Assembly: GCA_902779705.1 (NCBI GenBank)
Contig: CACZCR010000011.1
Coordinates: 39,405-103,404 of the forward strand
Source: an uncultured Bacteroidales bacterium
Lineage (GTDB): Bacteria > Bacteroidota > Bacteroidia > Bacteroidales > Paludibacteraceae
Direction of reading: 5' to 3'
DNA length: 64,000 bases
The translations under genes were made by a program, and so were the position numbers. Below, one piece after another: positions 17,109 through 25,164 of the stretch (the first letter of the stretch is position 1; each line of letters begins with the position of its first letter). The notes under the pieces are model-generated. The model searched no databases and was not told where the DNA came from. It worked only from the letters and a program-made list of their open reading frames with translations.

Positions 17109-17153
17109 CGAGACCCCAAAATTTGGCGGTCTCGTTTTTTTTCTCTACCTTTG
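17109..17153 (+). promoter_or_regulatory. Overlapping terminator and promoter (second copy of this design)
   Basis: The stem CGAGACC / GGTCTCG is followed by eight T. The TTTG in its loop (17122-17125) lies 20 nt before TACCTTTG (17146-17153), so one short stretch ends the upstream operon and starts the next. Confidence 0.7.
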
Positions 17154-17231
17154 CACCGTCAAACGAAAAAGACGTTGGACGCGCCTATAAAGAAAGTCCA
17201 TTTTAGAGTATTAACCAAAACCTTAACTATT

Positions 17232-17621
17232 ATGGCAGTTGTAACTTATTCACCGGGTATTGACTATGTTCAAGGCTCGCTGGTAAAAGCCAAAAAGAAA
17301 GACGGTCACCGTTGTGGAGAGTACCTTATCGGTACACACCGCACTGCACCAACCACCAACCCCAACTGTACTCGTCTGTACATCCGCAAGGGTGAGACGT
17401 ACGACCAGAGCAATCGCCAGTTGTCGCAGAAGGAGACCGCTACACGCGCTATGTTCGCGGCTGTATCGACTATGGTGGCAACCCGCCGCAAGTCGCTGGA
17501 GCACATTGCTGCTGACAAGCAAGCCTTCGACGCACAGAAGGATCTGCCGGAAGGCAAGAAGACCATGACCGCCTACCTCTGGGCAGTCTGCAAAGCTCAG
17601 TACGAGTCCGCACAAGGCTAA
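17232..17621 (+). CDS. Conserved Bacteroidales mobile-element protein (MAVVTYSPG type)
   Basis: The ATG after the promoter is used; the longer frame would begin upstream of the promoter. The 129-residue protein reads MAVVTYSPGIDYVQGSLVKAKKKDGH...YLIGTHRTAPTTNPNCTRLYIRK..., then a helical half (ATRAMFAAVSTMVATRRKSLEH) and KKTMTAYLWAVCKAQYES. I recall similar proteins beside amidase or peptidase genes in Bacteroides and Prevotella; their role is unknown. It heads a four-gene run ending in the M15 peptidase. Confidence 0.7.
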   Translation: MAVVTYSPGIDYVQGSLVKAKKKDGHRCGEYLIGTHRTAPTTNPNCTRLYIRKGETYDQSNRQLSQKETATRAMFAAVSTMVATRRKSLEHIAADKQAFDAQKDLPEGKKTMTAYLWAVCKAQYESAQG

Positions 17622-17695
17622 ACCGTCTCTCAATCAGTATCGCGACGCAAGAAAATCCTACGTCGCGGTACTGATCACTAAAACCAAGTAACATT

Positions 17696-17896
17696 ATGAA
17701 AGAACATCCAAACATACAACTCCTCACTGCCGCTATACTGGCTGTCTCGGGAATGATCATGCTCTACTGCGGCATGTTTATTGCCCCGCAAGGCGAACTC
17801 CACGAGTCCGTCCTCGTTGCCTTCGGTGAGGTCGCAACCTTTGCCGGTGCAATAATGGGTGTCGATTACAATTATCGACACCGGGGTCCCCAGTAA
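17696..17896 (+). CDS. Small two-TM protein, holin-like
   Basis: 66 residues with two hydrophobic segments (LLTAAILAVSGMIMLYCGMFIA, then VLVAFGEVATFAGAIMGV) and a short basic tail. Its position just before a small lipoprotein and a peptidoglycan peptidase suggests a holin or membrane partner; this is inference from context only. Its 3' end overlaps a GGGGTCCCC hairpin motif. Confidence 0.6.
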   Translation: MKEHPNIQLLTAAILAVSGMIMLYCGMFIAPQGELHESVLVAFGEVATFAGAIMGVDYNYRHRGPQ

Positions 17897-17920
17897 TTTT
17901 AATTTCTGGGGAGAGGAGGA
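17882..17920 (+). other. GGGGTCCCC hairpin motif, copy 1
   Basis: GGGGTCCCCAG, an A/T spacer, CTGGGG and GAGAGG form a stem (CCCCAG/CTGGGG). A related motif with a changed but still paired stem (CCCCAA/TTGGGG) occurs near 62655. Confidence 0.4.
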
Positions 17921-17961
17921 AGTGCGGCGACCCCAAGCTCACTGGAGAAGTAATATCCGCT

Positions 17962-18165
17962 ATGAGAAAGCATTGTCCTAAATCATGGAAAGTAGTGCTG
18001 TTTAGCGCACTCATCCCTGCCGCAATCACCTGCGGCGTCTGTAGTTGCAAGGCTTGGCGTACCATCACTACCAACGCAACTTACGTTCAGCAAAACGATT
18101 CCGTCAAAACGACTACGACCATCTCGACCAAGACGGTAGAGGAATACCAAGGTCACAAGAAATAA
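17962..18165 (+). CDS. Small lipoprotein, spanin-like by position
   Basis: 67 residues. The N-terminal hydrophobic segment (VVLFSALIPAAITCGVCSCK) ends in a plausible lipobox with Cys. The remainder is Thr-rich and polar (TTNATYVQQNDSVKTTTTIST). Small lipoproteins in a lysis module can act as outer-membrane spanin subunits, and Bacteroides phages and islands often carry a similarly placed tiny membrane peptide. Function is inferred. Confidence 0.55.
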   Translation: MRKHCPKSWKVVLFSALIPAAITCGVCSCKAWRTITTNATYVQQNDSVKTTTTISTKTVEEYQGHKK

Positions 18166-18167
18166 TT

Positions 18168-18199
18168 GATCCAGTCGACCAGTTAACCAGTAGACCATT
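18168..18199 (+). repeat. Octamer tract CCAGTnnA before the M15 start
   Basis: CCAGTCGA, CCAGTTAA and CCAGTAGA in tandem lead straight into the start codon context (CCATTATGG). The same tract precedes the second M15 copy. Confidence 0.65.
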
Positions 18200-18640
18200 A
18201 TGGAAATCCGTCTATCCCGCAATTTTGTCCTCTCGGAGTTCACACGCTCCACTACTGCCGCTAAATTAGGCATTCCAAACACGCCCTCACCGGAGGATAT
18301 CGCACGGCTCAAGCAGCTATGCACAAAGACCCTCCAACCCATACGGGATGCGTGGGGATCTGCACTAAATGTCACTTCCGGCTTTCGTGGCTTCCGCCTC
18401 AACAAAGCAGTAGGAGGCTCAGACACCGGAGTACACCCTCTTGGCTGGGCAGCGGATATAGTCCCTGCTAACGGCAAGATCAAAGAGTTCAAAGCCTTTG
18501 TCAAGTTCCTTCTAAAGAAAGGCCATATTCCCTTCGACCAATGTATCGACGAGAAGGATGGCAAACACGAATGGGTCCACATAGGCTACGCCAACCGCAA
18601 AGGCTTACAGAGAAAGCAATTTTTAACAAAACATAGATGA
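18200..18640 (+). CDS. M15-family peptidoglycan peptidase, copy 1 (endolysin-like)
   Basis: 146 residues, the single-domain Peptidase_M15_3/VanY-like type, which cleaves peptide bonds in peptidoglycan. Visible motifs: LSEFTRSTTA near the N-terminus, VTSGFRGFRLN, the zinc-site stretch SDTGVHPLGWAADI (H, G, A, D), and the second His in EWVHIGY. There is no signal peptide, so release to the wall would need a holin or lysis. A strong terminator follows. It differs by only two residues from copy 2, encoded about 31 kb away. Confidence 0.85.
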   Translation: MEIRLSRNFVLSEFTRSTTAAKLGIPNTPSPEDIARLKQLCTKTLQPIRDAWGSALNVTSGFRGFRLNKAVGGSDTGVHPLGWAADIVPANGKIKEFKAFVKFLLKKGHIPFDQCIDEKDGKHEWVHIGYANRKGLQRKQFLTKHR

Positions 18641-18687
18641 TTCATAGTAAAAAAGGGTTTAAGTTTAGGTAGAATTGATTAATGGAG

Positions 18688-18719
18688 CAGGCTTCGTTGT
18701 GAAACGAGGCCTGTTTTTT
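18688..18719 (+). terminator. Terminator after M15 copy 1
   Basis: Stem CAGGCTTCGTT / AACGAGGCCTG with a short loop, followed by TTTTTT. It shares its frame with the terminator after copy 2 but has a compensated stem sequence. Confidence 0.8.
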
Positions 18720-18732
18720 AATAATTTCTTAT

Positions 18733-18820
18733 TAAAATTTGCATATGTCAGATTTTTTTCGTAACTTTGCAGCGATTTTGAGATAATATGCCTCCGGAGG
18801 CTCTCCGGTGCAGCGAAATT
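18733..18820 (+). repeat. Right inverted repeat of the island: promoter plus CCGGAG leader for the RSH gene
   Basis: Reverse-complement partner of the left repeat. It carries TTTGCATATGTC, TAACTTTGCAGCG, the CCGGAG-GCT-CTCCGG hairpin and GCAGCGAAATT, ending exactly at the RSH start codon. Transcription runs out of the island. Confidence 0.9.
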
Positions 18821-20266
18821 ATGGAAGATAGCAACAAAGTACTATATCAGATACTGACGAACCGGTTGGAGAAGCTGAGGGAGTTGGACAAGGAAGGCGA
18901 CTCGGATAGACGTCGGCATGTGGCGCGTGAGACACAGAAGCTGCATGCACCAATGGCGCACAAGCTGGGCCTGTACCAGATCAAGACCGAGATGGAAGAC
19001 CTGTCGCTCAAGTTTCTTGACTACACGACCTACAAATATATCGCGCACGCGCTAAACGCCAAACGTGCCGAACGCGAAGAGTACATCGCCCGGTTCATAG
19101 CTCCGCTGGAGAAGAAACTGAGCGAGGCGGGGTTTGTGTTCACCATCAAGGGTAGGCCCAAGTCGATTCACTCGATCTACCACAAGATGCAGGCACAACA
19201 CTGCGACGTGGACCGCATATATGACCTGTTTGCCATCCGTATCATCCTGGACTCGCCCCCTGAGCGCGAGAAATCGGACTGCTGGATGGTGTACTCGATG
19301 ATAACAGATGTGTTCCGTCCCGACCCGCGCCGACTGCGTGACTGGCTGTCCAATCCCAAAGAGAACGGCTACGAGTCGCTGCATACGACAGTCAAAGGAC
19401 CGGATGACCGCTGGGTGGAGATACAGATACGCTCCAAGCGCATGGACGAGATAGCCGAGAAAGGTGTGGCGGCCCACTGGTCGTACAAGGGCGTGAAAGG
19501 CAATGTGCTGGATCTGGACAAGCAGTATGTGTATGCCTTCACCCCGACAGGTGACCTGCGTCGATTGCCTGCCGGCGCGACAGTACTGGATTTTGCGTAC
19601 TCGATACACACCGACGTAGGCAGTCACTGCGTAGGCGGACGGATCCGCAATCAGCAGGTGTCGATACGCCAAGAGGTGATGAATGGCGATCAGGTGGAGA
19701 TACTGACTTCGCCAAGCCAGAAGCCGAATGCTGACTGGTTGAACTTTGTCAAGAGCACCAAGGCTAAGAACAAGATCCGCCAGCAACTCAAAGAGATAGA
19801 GTTTAAGAACGCCGCCGAAGGACGCGAGATGCTGGAGCGACGATTCAAGAACTGGAAGATAGAGTACAACGAGACCAATGTGGCACGGCTGTCGGACAAG
19901 TTGGGCTATAAGTCGGTATCGGACTTCTACCAGACCTTGGCTTCGGGCAAAGAGGACATACTGCGCCTAAAAGACATCTATCTGGCGCTGGACGAACAGC
20001 CGCAGATAGTGCACACCGAACACACTGAGTATGTGCCGCAAGAGAACCTGCGCGGACTGGCCATAGAGGTGGATATGAACGTCAAGAACGTTGACTATAA
20101 CCTGTCCAAATGCTGCAACCCGCAGCCGGGCGAACCGATCTTCGGCTTCATATCCGTGACCAAGGGTATACGTATCCACCGCATCGACTGCCCCAACGCA
20201 GCCAACATACGCGAACGCTATCCATACAGAATGATACCTGCCCGCTGGGCCAAGAAAGATGAGTGA
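18821..20266 (+). CDS. RSH-family (p)ppGpp synthetase lacking HD hydrolase and ACT domains
   Basis: 481 residues from the ATG right after the leader; an ATG 11 codons earlier would translate the leader hairpin. It begins in what corresponds to the very end of the HD domain ([12 protein letters not shown]...[13 protein letters not shown]), so the hydrolase HDxxED site is absent. The synthetase domain is intact: [22 protein letters not shown] (Asp), [24 protein letters not shown] (Glu), GVAAHWSYK. The TGS domain ([23 protein letters not shown]), helical region and zinc-finger/RIS region (KCCNPQPGE) follow; the ACT domain is missing. A full-length RSH is usually 700 or more residues. Its stop overlaps recR. 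Confidence 0.85.
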   Translation: MEDSNKVLYQILTNRLEKLRELDKEGDSDRRRHVARETQKLHAPMAHKLGLYQIKTEMEDLSLKFLDYTTYKYIAHALNAKRAEREEYIARFIAPLEKKLSEAGFVFTIKGRPKSIHSIYHKMQAQHCDVDRIYDLFAIRIILDSPPEREKSDCWMVYSMITDVFRPDPRRLRDWLSNPKENGYESLHTTVKGPDDRWVEIQIRSKRMDEIAEKGVAAHWSYKGVKGNVLDLDKQYVYAFTPTGDLRRLPAGATVLDFAYSIHTDVGSHCVGGRIRNQQVSIRQEVMNGDQVEILTSPSQKPNADWLNFVKSTKAKNKIRQQLKEIEFKNAAEGREMLERRFKNWKIEYNETNVARLSDKLGYKSVSDFYQTLASGKEDILRLKDIYLALDEQPQIVHTEHTEYVPQENLRGLAIEVDMNVKNVDYNLSKCCNPQPGEPIFGFISVTKGIRIHRIDCPNAANIRERYPYRMIPARWAKKDE

Positions 20267-20879
20267 TTACCCAAGCATACTTTTGGAGAACGCAGTCGAG
20301 CAGTTTGCCTCGCTGCCGGGCATAGGACGCAAGACTGCCTTGCGCCACGTGTTGCGTATGTTGCGACTGAGCGAGCAGGAGGTGGAAGTGTTTGCCAACT
20401 CGCTAGTCAAACTGCGCAAAGAGGTGCACTACTGCCGCCAGTGTCACAACATCACCGACCAAGAGCTCTGTCCGATCTGTCAATCGACACGCCGCGACAG
20501 ACGACTGGTGTGCGTGGTAGAGAACGTGCAAGACGTGATGTCGATAGAGAACACGGGCCAGTATAACGGCCTGTATCACGTGCTGGGCGGTATCATCTCG
20601 CCTATGGACGGCATCGGACCGGCTGACCTGGAGGTGGACTCGCTGATAGAACGATTGGGTAGGGAGCCGATAGAGGAGATCATCCTGGCACTGCCGACCA
20701 CCATGGAGGGCGATACCACCAATTTTTACCTCTACCGACGCATACAGAACGCCGGACTGGACAACACGCCCAAAGTGAGCCAATTGGCACGAGGCGTGGC
20801 CATCGGCAACGAACTGGAATATACCGACGAGATCACACTCGGACGATCAATAGTCAACCGTATAGATTTTAAGATATAA
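20259..20879 (+). CDS. recR: Recombination mediator RecR
   Basis: RecFOR pathway protein that helps load RecA on gapped DNA. The 206-residue length is typical. Visible are the helix-hairpin-helix [14 protein letters not shown] (~18-31), the Cys4 zinc finger (CRQCHN...CPICQ), the Toprim domain starting [10 protein letters not shown], and a GIGP motif. The start overlaps the RSH gene by 8 nt, suggesting coupled translation. Confidence 0.95.
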   Translation: MSDYPSILLENAVEQFASLPGIGRKTALRHVLRMLRLSEQEVEVFANSLVKLRKEVHYCRQCHNITDQELCPICQSTRRDRRLVCVVENVQDVMSIENTGQYNGLYHVLGGIISPMDGIGPADLEVDSLIERLGREPIEEIILALPTTMEGDTTNFYLYRRIQNAGLDNTPKVSQLARGVAIGNELEYTDEITLGRSIVNRIDFKI

Positions 20880-20880
20880 G

Positions 20881-21315
20881 ATGGACAATGTAATCAAAAA
20901 ACTGAACTGGATCTACTATAGCCAGATGCTGATCACCTGCATCGTGTGGGGCGCGATGACCTATGCCTATTCACACGGCCTGTACCAACCGCTGGATATC
21001 CTCTCGCCGATGGGTACAACTGTACAATATATACTGATCATCGATGCGTTGATCACTATTCCGCTGGGCTTGTACCTGATCAAGTGGCTCAAGCCGCAGA
21101 CCAATGAGCGCTACTTTAAACTGGCCGGAGCACGGATACTGATGGTGAGCAACACGATGCCACTGGGTGTGTTCGCTTTCTACTGGCTGGGAGGCTATAG
21201 ATCGATGATATGGCTGGCCGCTATCGGCGCTATAGGATGGTATTTCACCAAACCGACACGGGGCAAGATGGAGCAGGAGATGACTCCGGAGGACCCTAAT
21301 GTGCCGACGTATTAA
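20881..21315 (+). CDS. Four-TM membrane protein of unknown function
   Basis: 144 residues, starting directly after recR. Hydrophobic segments: IYYSQMLITCIVWGAMTYAY, YILIIDALITIPLGLYLI, ILMVSNTMPLGVFAFYWL and MIWLAAIGAIGWYFT. Charged C-terminal tail (MEQEMTPEDPNVPTY). I recall similar genes in Bacteroidales next to recR, but no function is known to me. Confidence 0.8.
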   Translation: MDNVIKKLNWIYYSQMLITCIVWGAMTYAYSHGLYQPLDILSPMGTTVQYILIIDALITIPLGLYLIKWLKPQTNERYFKLAGARILMVSNTMPLGVFAFYWLGGYRSMIWLAAIGAIGWYFTKPTRGKMEQEMTPEDPNVPTY

Positions 21316-21342
21316 ATCGTAAATCGTAAAATCCTCAATCAT
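21314..21342. repeat. Heptamer tract AATCGTA
   Basis: TAAATCGTAAATCGTAAAATC fills the spacer, and the upstream stop codon TAA is its first unit. Confidence 0.65.
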
Positions 21343-21343
21343 A

Positions 21344-21772
21344 ATGATAATAGCTTGTGACTTTGATGGTACGATCGTGACCCACGAGTACCCGAAAATC
21401 GGCAAACCGATACCGTTTGCTATCCAGACCCTGAAGAAACTGCAAGAGGAGGACCATCATCAGATCATCCTCTGGACGGTGCGTGAAGGGGAACTGCTGC
21501 AAGAGGCTGTGGACTACTGCAAGTCCAAAGGACTGGAGTTCTATGCTGTCAACTCCAACTATCCCGAGGAAGAACCTGCTCATCGTCCGGCCCGTAAGCT
21601 GGTGGCAGACCTGTGGATAGACGACCGTAATCTGGGCGGACTGCCCGACTGGGGAATCATCTACAACATGATTCACACCGGCAACATGTATAAACCTGCT
21701 CCGCAGGGTAACATGGAGGACCTGCAACAGCACCGTCATAAGAAAGGACTGTTTGAACGCCTCTTCGGCTAA
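21344..21772 (+). CDS. HAD-superfamily phosphatase-like hydrolase
   Basis: 142 residues. Motif I DFDGT (residues 6-10, nucleophile Asp), motif II in LWTVREG, and the acidic pair WIDDRN near 94. The compact size without a large cap resembles the structurally studied BT0820-type hydrolases of Bacteroides; the substrate is unknown. The stop codon is the first part of a CCCATAA repeat tract leading to the next gene. Confidence 0.8.
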   Translation: MIIACDFDGTIVTHEYPKIGKPIPFAIQTLKKLQEEDHHQIILWTVREGELLQEAVDYCKSKGLEFYAVNSNYPEEEPAHRPARKLVADLWIDDRNLGGLPDWGIIYNMIHTGNMYKPAPQGNMEDLQQHRHKKGLFERLFG

Positions 21773-21818
21773 CCCATAACCCATAACCCATAACCCATAA
21801 CCCATAACCCACTAACCC
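21771..21818. repeat. Heptamer tract CCCATAA (six units)
   Basis: Perfect CCCATAA tandem repeats ending CCCACTAACCCG fill the whole spacer between the HAD and GNAT genes and include the HAD stop codon. Confidence 0.85.
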
Positions 21819-21819
21819 G

Positions 21820-22332
21820 ATGCTGACACTACGCAAACTCGAGCCCTCGGACCTGCCGTACCTGTATCAATGGGAGAACGATGCGGCAATGTGGAGTGAT
21901 GCGGACACCCACAACCCGCTCTCACAGCAAGACCTGCGCGACTATATCGGCTCCACGACCGGCGACCTCTACCGTGACGGTCAACTGCGTCTCGTCATCG
22001 AACAGCAGACCGAGACCGAGCGGATGACCATCGGCTGTGTGGACCTGTTTGACCTGGATGTACGTAACCGCAAAGCTGCCATCGGGCTGTATATAGCGCC
22101 TGCGTATCGCGGTCAAGGACTGGGACGACAGACCGTAGAAGAGTTGGAGAAGTATGCGTTCGGGTTCTTGCAACTAAGGTTGCTATACGCCATCATCGCC
22201 ACCCGCAACGAGGCTAGCTCGGCACTCTATCTGGCAGCAGGATACACGCCTTCGTCCGTGTTAAGCCACTGGACGATCGAGTCGGACGCTATACTATGGT
22301 GGAAAACCAATCCGCAAGAAATGCAAAAATAA
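21820..22332 (+). CDS. GNAT-family N-acetyltransferase
   Basis: 170 residues. LTLRKLEPSDLPYLYQWENDA is the N-terminal strand-helix of RimJ/RimL-like acetyltransferases, and the acetyl-CoA motif is YRGQGLGRQTVEELEKYAF. IATRNEASSALYLAAGY is motif B. The acceptor is unknown. Its start follows the CCCATAA tract directly, and it is the last gene before the pdxJ promoter. Confidence 0.85.
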   Translation: MLTLRKLEPSDLPYLYQWENDAAMWSDADTHNPLSQQDLRDYIGSTTGDLYRDGQLRLVIEQQTETERMTIGCVDLFDLDVRNRKAAIGLYIAPAYRGQGLGRQTVEELEKYAFGFLQLRLLYAIIATRNEASSALYLAAGYTPSSVLSHWTIESDAILWWKTNPQEMQK

Positions 22333-22341
22333 TATTTTTTT

Positions 22342-22441
22342 GCAAATAAATTTGCATATATGCAAAATTATTACTAACTTTGCACCCGTTAAAGAATAAA
22401 CGCCACCGGAGGCTCTCCGGTTGCAGTCGATAAAGAATAAA
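22342..22441 (+). promoter_or_regulatory. pdxJ promoter with CCGGAG leader hairpin flanked by direct repeats
   Basis: TTTGCATATATGCAAA at -33 and TAACTTTGCA at -7. The leader holds the 15-bp hairpin CCGGAG-GCT-CTCCGG plus TTGCAG (22406-22426), also found before ftsY and the RSH gene. Here a 30-bp insert is bracketed by the direct repeat TAAAGAATAAA (22390-22400 and 22431-22441). Confidence 0.75.
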
Positions 22442-22446
22442 GCACT

Positions 22447-23163
22447 ATGACAAGGTTAAGCGTTAATATCAACAAAGTGGCAACGCTGCGTAACTCACGC
22501 GGAGGCAAGTTGCCCGATGTAGAACTGTTTGCTCAGGACTGTGAGCGCTTTGGTGCGCAGGGTATAACGGTTCATCCGCGTCCGGACGAGCGCCATATAC
22601 GCCGTGAGGATGTGTATGAGTTGAAGCGCCTGGTCAAGACCGAGTTTAACATCGAGGGCAACCCGACCGAGGAGTTCTTGGCGCTGGTGGCGGACATCCG
22701 TCCTACGCAGGTGACCTTGGTGCCAGACGATCCCAACCAGCTGACCAGTAACCACGGATGGGACGTGGCTAAGCACCTGAACGAGCTCAAAGGCATCGTC
22801 AACCAGCTGCACGCCAGTCGTATCAGAGTGAGCATCTTTGTTGATCCGGATCCGCTGATGGTAGAGTATGCCAAGACGACCGGCGCTGACCGCATAGAGC
22901 TTTATACCGGCCCTTATGCCGAGATCTATGAACAGGACCCGCAGCGTGCAATCGATAAGTATCGTCCGGCTGCAGAGAAAGCCCACGAACTGGGACTGGG
23001 CATGAACGCCGGCCACGATCTGAACCTGCTGAACCTGCGTGCATTTGTAGCCGCTTTTCCCTGGACGGCAGAAGTGAGCATCGGTCACGCCCTGATAGCC
23101 GACGCCTTGTATATGGGCATTGAGCGCACCATCAATGAGTATCGTAAACAATTAGAATTCTAA
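22447..23163 (+). CDS. pdxJ: Pyridoxine 5'-phosphate synthase
   Basis: Condenses 3-amino-1-hydroxyacetone phosphate with deoxyxylulose phosphate in vitamin B6 synthesis (TIM barrel, cytosol). 238 residues, normal length. Recognisable blocks are [60 protein letters not shown] and [10 protein letters not shown]. First gene of a run with exbB, exbD and tonB. Confidence 0.97.
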   Translation: MTRLSVNINKVATLRNSRGGKLPDVELFAQDCERFGAQGITVHPRPDERHIRREDVYELKRLVKTEFNIEGNPTEEFLALVADIRPTQVTLVPDDPNQLTSNHGWDVAKHLNELKGIVNQLHASRIRVSIFVDPDPLMVEYAKTTGADRIELYTGPYAEIYEQDPQRAIDKYRPAAEKAHELGLGMNAGHDLNLLNLRAFVAAFPWTAEVSIGHALIADALYMGIERTINEYRKQLEF

Positions 23164-23167
23164 ATAT

Positions 23168-23836
23168 ATGATTTTCTTACAAGCAACAACGGCTGCCGAG
23201 ACAGTCGTAACCAAATCAATCAACCTGTGGACAATGGCGCAATACGGCGGCTGGATCATGATCATTCTGGCCCTGCTGTTCTTAGGCGCAGTGTATATCT
23301 TCATCGAGCGTATGGTGGTGATCAAGGCTGCTACGCAAGAGGACAAGACTTTTATGAACCGTATTCGTGACTATATCCACGAGGGCAAGATCGATTCGGC
23401 TATCAAGCTCTGTCAGCAGACCAACACACCTTCGGCTCGAATGGTAGAGAAGGGTATCACCCGTATTGGCCGTCCGATGCAGGATGTACAGGTAGCTATC
23501 GAGAACGTAGGTGACCTGGAGGTCAGCAAGCTGGAGAAAGGCCTGGTATTGATGGCTACAATCGCCGGTGGTGCTCCGATGTTGGGTTTCCTCGGTACGG
23601 TGCTGGGTATGGTGCAGACCTTCTTTGAAATGGCCAACAAAGCCGGCGGCTCGATCGACATGACCACCTTGTCAACCGGTATGTATCAGGCCATGGTGAC
23701 CACTATCGGCGGTCTGATAGTAGGTATCATCGCGATGTTTGCTTACAACCTGCTGGTAGCACGTATCGACCATGTGGTACGTCGTCTCGAGTCCCGTACG
23801 ATGGAGTTTATGGACGTGCTGAACGATCCCTCCTAA
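23168..23836 (+). CDS. exbB: ExbB/TolQ-type proton channel protein
   Basis: Inner-membrane part of the TonB energising complex. 222 residues with TM segments at GGWIMIILALLFLGAVYIFIE, VLMATIAGGAPMLGFLGTVLGM and MVTTIGGLIVGIIAMFAYNLLV. The pore motif GTVLGMVQTFF is present. Lies 4 nt after pdxJ. Pairs with the following exbD and tonB genes to drive outer-membrane transport. Confidence 0.93.
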   Translation: MIFLQATTAAETVVTKSINLWTMAQYGGWIMIILALLFLGAVYIFIERMVVIKAATQEDKTFMNRIRDYIHEGKIDSAIKLCQQTNTPSARMVEKGITRIGRPMQDVQVAIENVGDLEVSKLEKGLVLMATIAGGAPMLGFLGTVLGMVQTFFEMANKAGGSIDMTTLSTGMYQAMVTTIGGLIVGIIAMFAYNLLVARIDHVVRRLESRTMEFMDVLNDPS

Positions 23837-23875
23837 AAAATCGTAAATTGTCAATCGTCCAATCGTCAATAGCTT
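23836..23875. repeat. Heptamer tract, exbB-exbD spacer
   Basis: AAATCGTAAATTGTCAATCG followed by TCCAATCGTCAATAG: AATCGTA/AATCGTC units between two co-transcribed genes. Confidence 0.65.
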
Positions 23876-23876
23876 T

Positions 23877-24308
23877 ATGTCATTAAAACGTCGAAATAAA
23901 GTAGAGGCAACCTTTGCGATGTCATCGATGACCGACTTGATCTTCCTGCTGTTGCTGTTCTTCATCATGGCCAGCACGATGTCGTCGCCCAATGATATCA
24001 AGATCAACCTGCCTCAAGCGCGCTCGAACGACACAACCAAGCCTCAGATGGCCAAGGTGTCGATCGACAATCTGGGTCAGTACTATCTGGCAGTGGGAGA
24101 CCAACAGCCTGAGATGATAGCCCCCGAAGCGCTCGAAGGACGTCTGCAAGAGATGCAGCGCAGCGATTCCACCCTGACAATCGCTCTGCACGCAGACATG
24201 GATATAGCATATAAGGAAGTGGTTCGCGTGCTCGATATAGCCAACGAGAATCATATGAAACTGGTGGTAGCAACCCACCATACAGAGGATAGTGAAACAG
24301 GAGAGTAA
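23877..24308 (+). CDS. exbD: ExbD/TolR-type protein
   Basis: 143 residues: short cytoplasmic N-terminus, one TM (MTDLIFLLLLFFIMASTM) with the conserved proton-relay Asp, then a periplasmic domain. The next gene starts inside its 3' end at a GTG, suggesting coupling. Partner of ExbB and TonB. Confidence 0.92.
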   Translation: MSLKRRNKVEATFAMSSMTDLIFLLLLFFIMASTMSSPNDIKINLPQARSNDTTKPQMAKVSIDNLGQYYLAVGDQQPEMIAPEALEGRLQEMQRSDSTLTIALHADMDIAYKEVVRVLDIANENHMKLVVATHHTEDSETGE

Positions 24309-25158
24309 ATCACATATAATTGCTTCCGTAGGTACGGTGATAGTGGCCGTGCTGGTGTTCCTGTTCTTGTGGTTCTACCTGATCTATCTGTCGGACGACA
24401 AGGAACTGGAGGATCCGGGTATAGAGATCGCTTTTGCTGATATGCCTGATCCTGAGTTGCCTTTGCCGTTCAAAGCAGAGCAGGGCGCCGAGGGCAGCAG
24501 TGCCGCAGAGGGTGAACCTCAACCGGCTCCGCTGACACCTACTACACAGCCGACCAAGTCGGAAGCCACTCGTCCCTTAGTGCCGCAAGAAGCGACCAAA
24601 GCACCAATAGCACAACAGCACGAGTCGCCTGTCAAACAGGAGACCCAAGAGCAAGAGGACAAAGCTGCCAAGGAAGCCGCCGAAGCCAAAGCACGTGCTG
24701 ATGCAGCCGCCAAGGCCAAGGCCGACTCGATAGCGCGTGTGCAAGCCGAGAAAGCGGCCAAAGCACAGAAGATGGGTAGCCTGTTCGGCAAAGGTACCGG
24801 CGGTGCAGGAGGCACAGGCGGACAAAGCAACACCGGTTCGACAGGCGCCGGTAAGAACCCTGCCAGCGGTAAGGGCAAAGGAAAGAGCGGTAACGGCAGT
24901 TGGAGCCTGGCAGGACGAGATATAGTCGGTACGCTGCCACAACCGGAGAAAGGACGCTACGAGGCCGGCACGGTGGTCATAGAGATACGTGTCAACCCGG
25001 AAGGTAAAGTAGTCAGTGCCCGCGAGACCAAAGGCGGCAACATCAGCGACAGAGCTACCATCGATGCAATGTTGCAGAAAGCGCGTGAGGCGCGCTTCAC
25101 ACCCAGCGAACAGAAACAGGACCAGATAGGTCTGATAACATATATAATCCCTACATAA
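24292..25158 (+). CDS. tonB: TonB-family energy transducer
   Basis: 288 residues starting at GTG within exbD. One N-terminal TM (IIASVGTVIVAVLVFLFLWFYLIYL), a long Pro/Ala/Lys/Glu-rich periplasmic spacer (residues ~60-160) with a Gly/Asn-rich part, then a C-terminal TonB-like domain (GTVVIEIRVNPEGKVVSARETKGG...KAREARFTPS). It transmits ExbBD proton-motive energy to outer-membrane receptors. The last gene of the run is the DJ-1-like gene 7 nt downstream. Confidence 0.9.
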   Translation: MKQESKSHIIASVGTVIVAVLVFLFLWFYLIYLSDDKELEDPGIEIAFADMPDPELPLPFKAEQGAEGSSAAEGEPQPAPLTPTTQPTKSEATRPLVPQEATKAPIAQQHESPVKQETQEQEDKAAKEAAEAKARADAAAKAKADSIARVQAEKAAKAQKMGSLFGKGTGGAGGTGGQSNTGSTGAGKNPASGKGKGKSGNGSWSLAGRDIVGTLPQPEKGRYEAGTVVIEIRVNPEGKVVSARETKGGNISDRATIDAMLQKAREARFTPSEQKQDQIGLITYIIPT

Positions 25159-25164
25159 AATTGT

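Noticed and set aside
17696..18640. Complete prophage
   Set aside because: No terminase, portal, capsid, tail or integrase gene can be found in the island.
9000..18820. Inverted repeats as ends of a transposon
   Set aside because: They carry functional promoters for flanking core genes, there is no target duplication, and no transposase or site-specific recombinase gene lies inside.
21771..21818. CCCATAA tract as telomere-like DNA or a replicon end
   Set aside because: It lies between two intact co-directional genes, and comparable tracts fill many other spacers.
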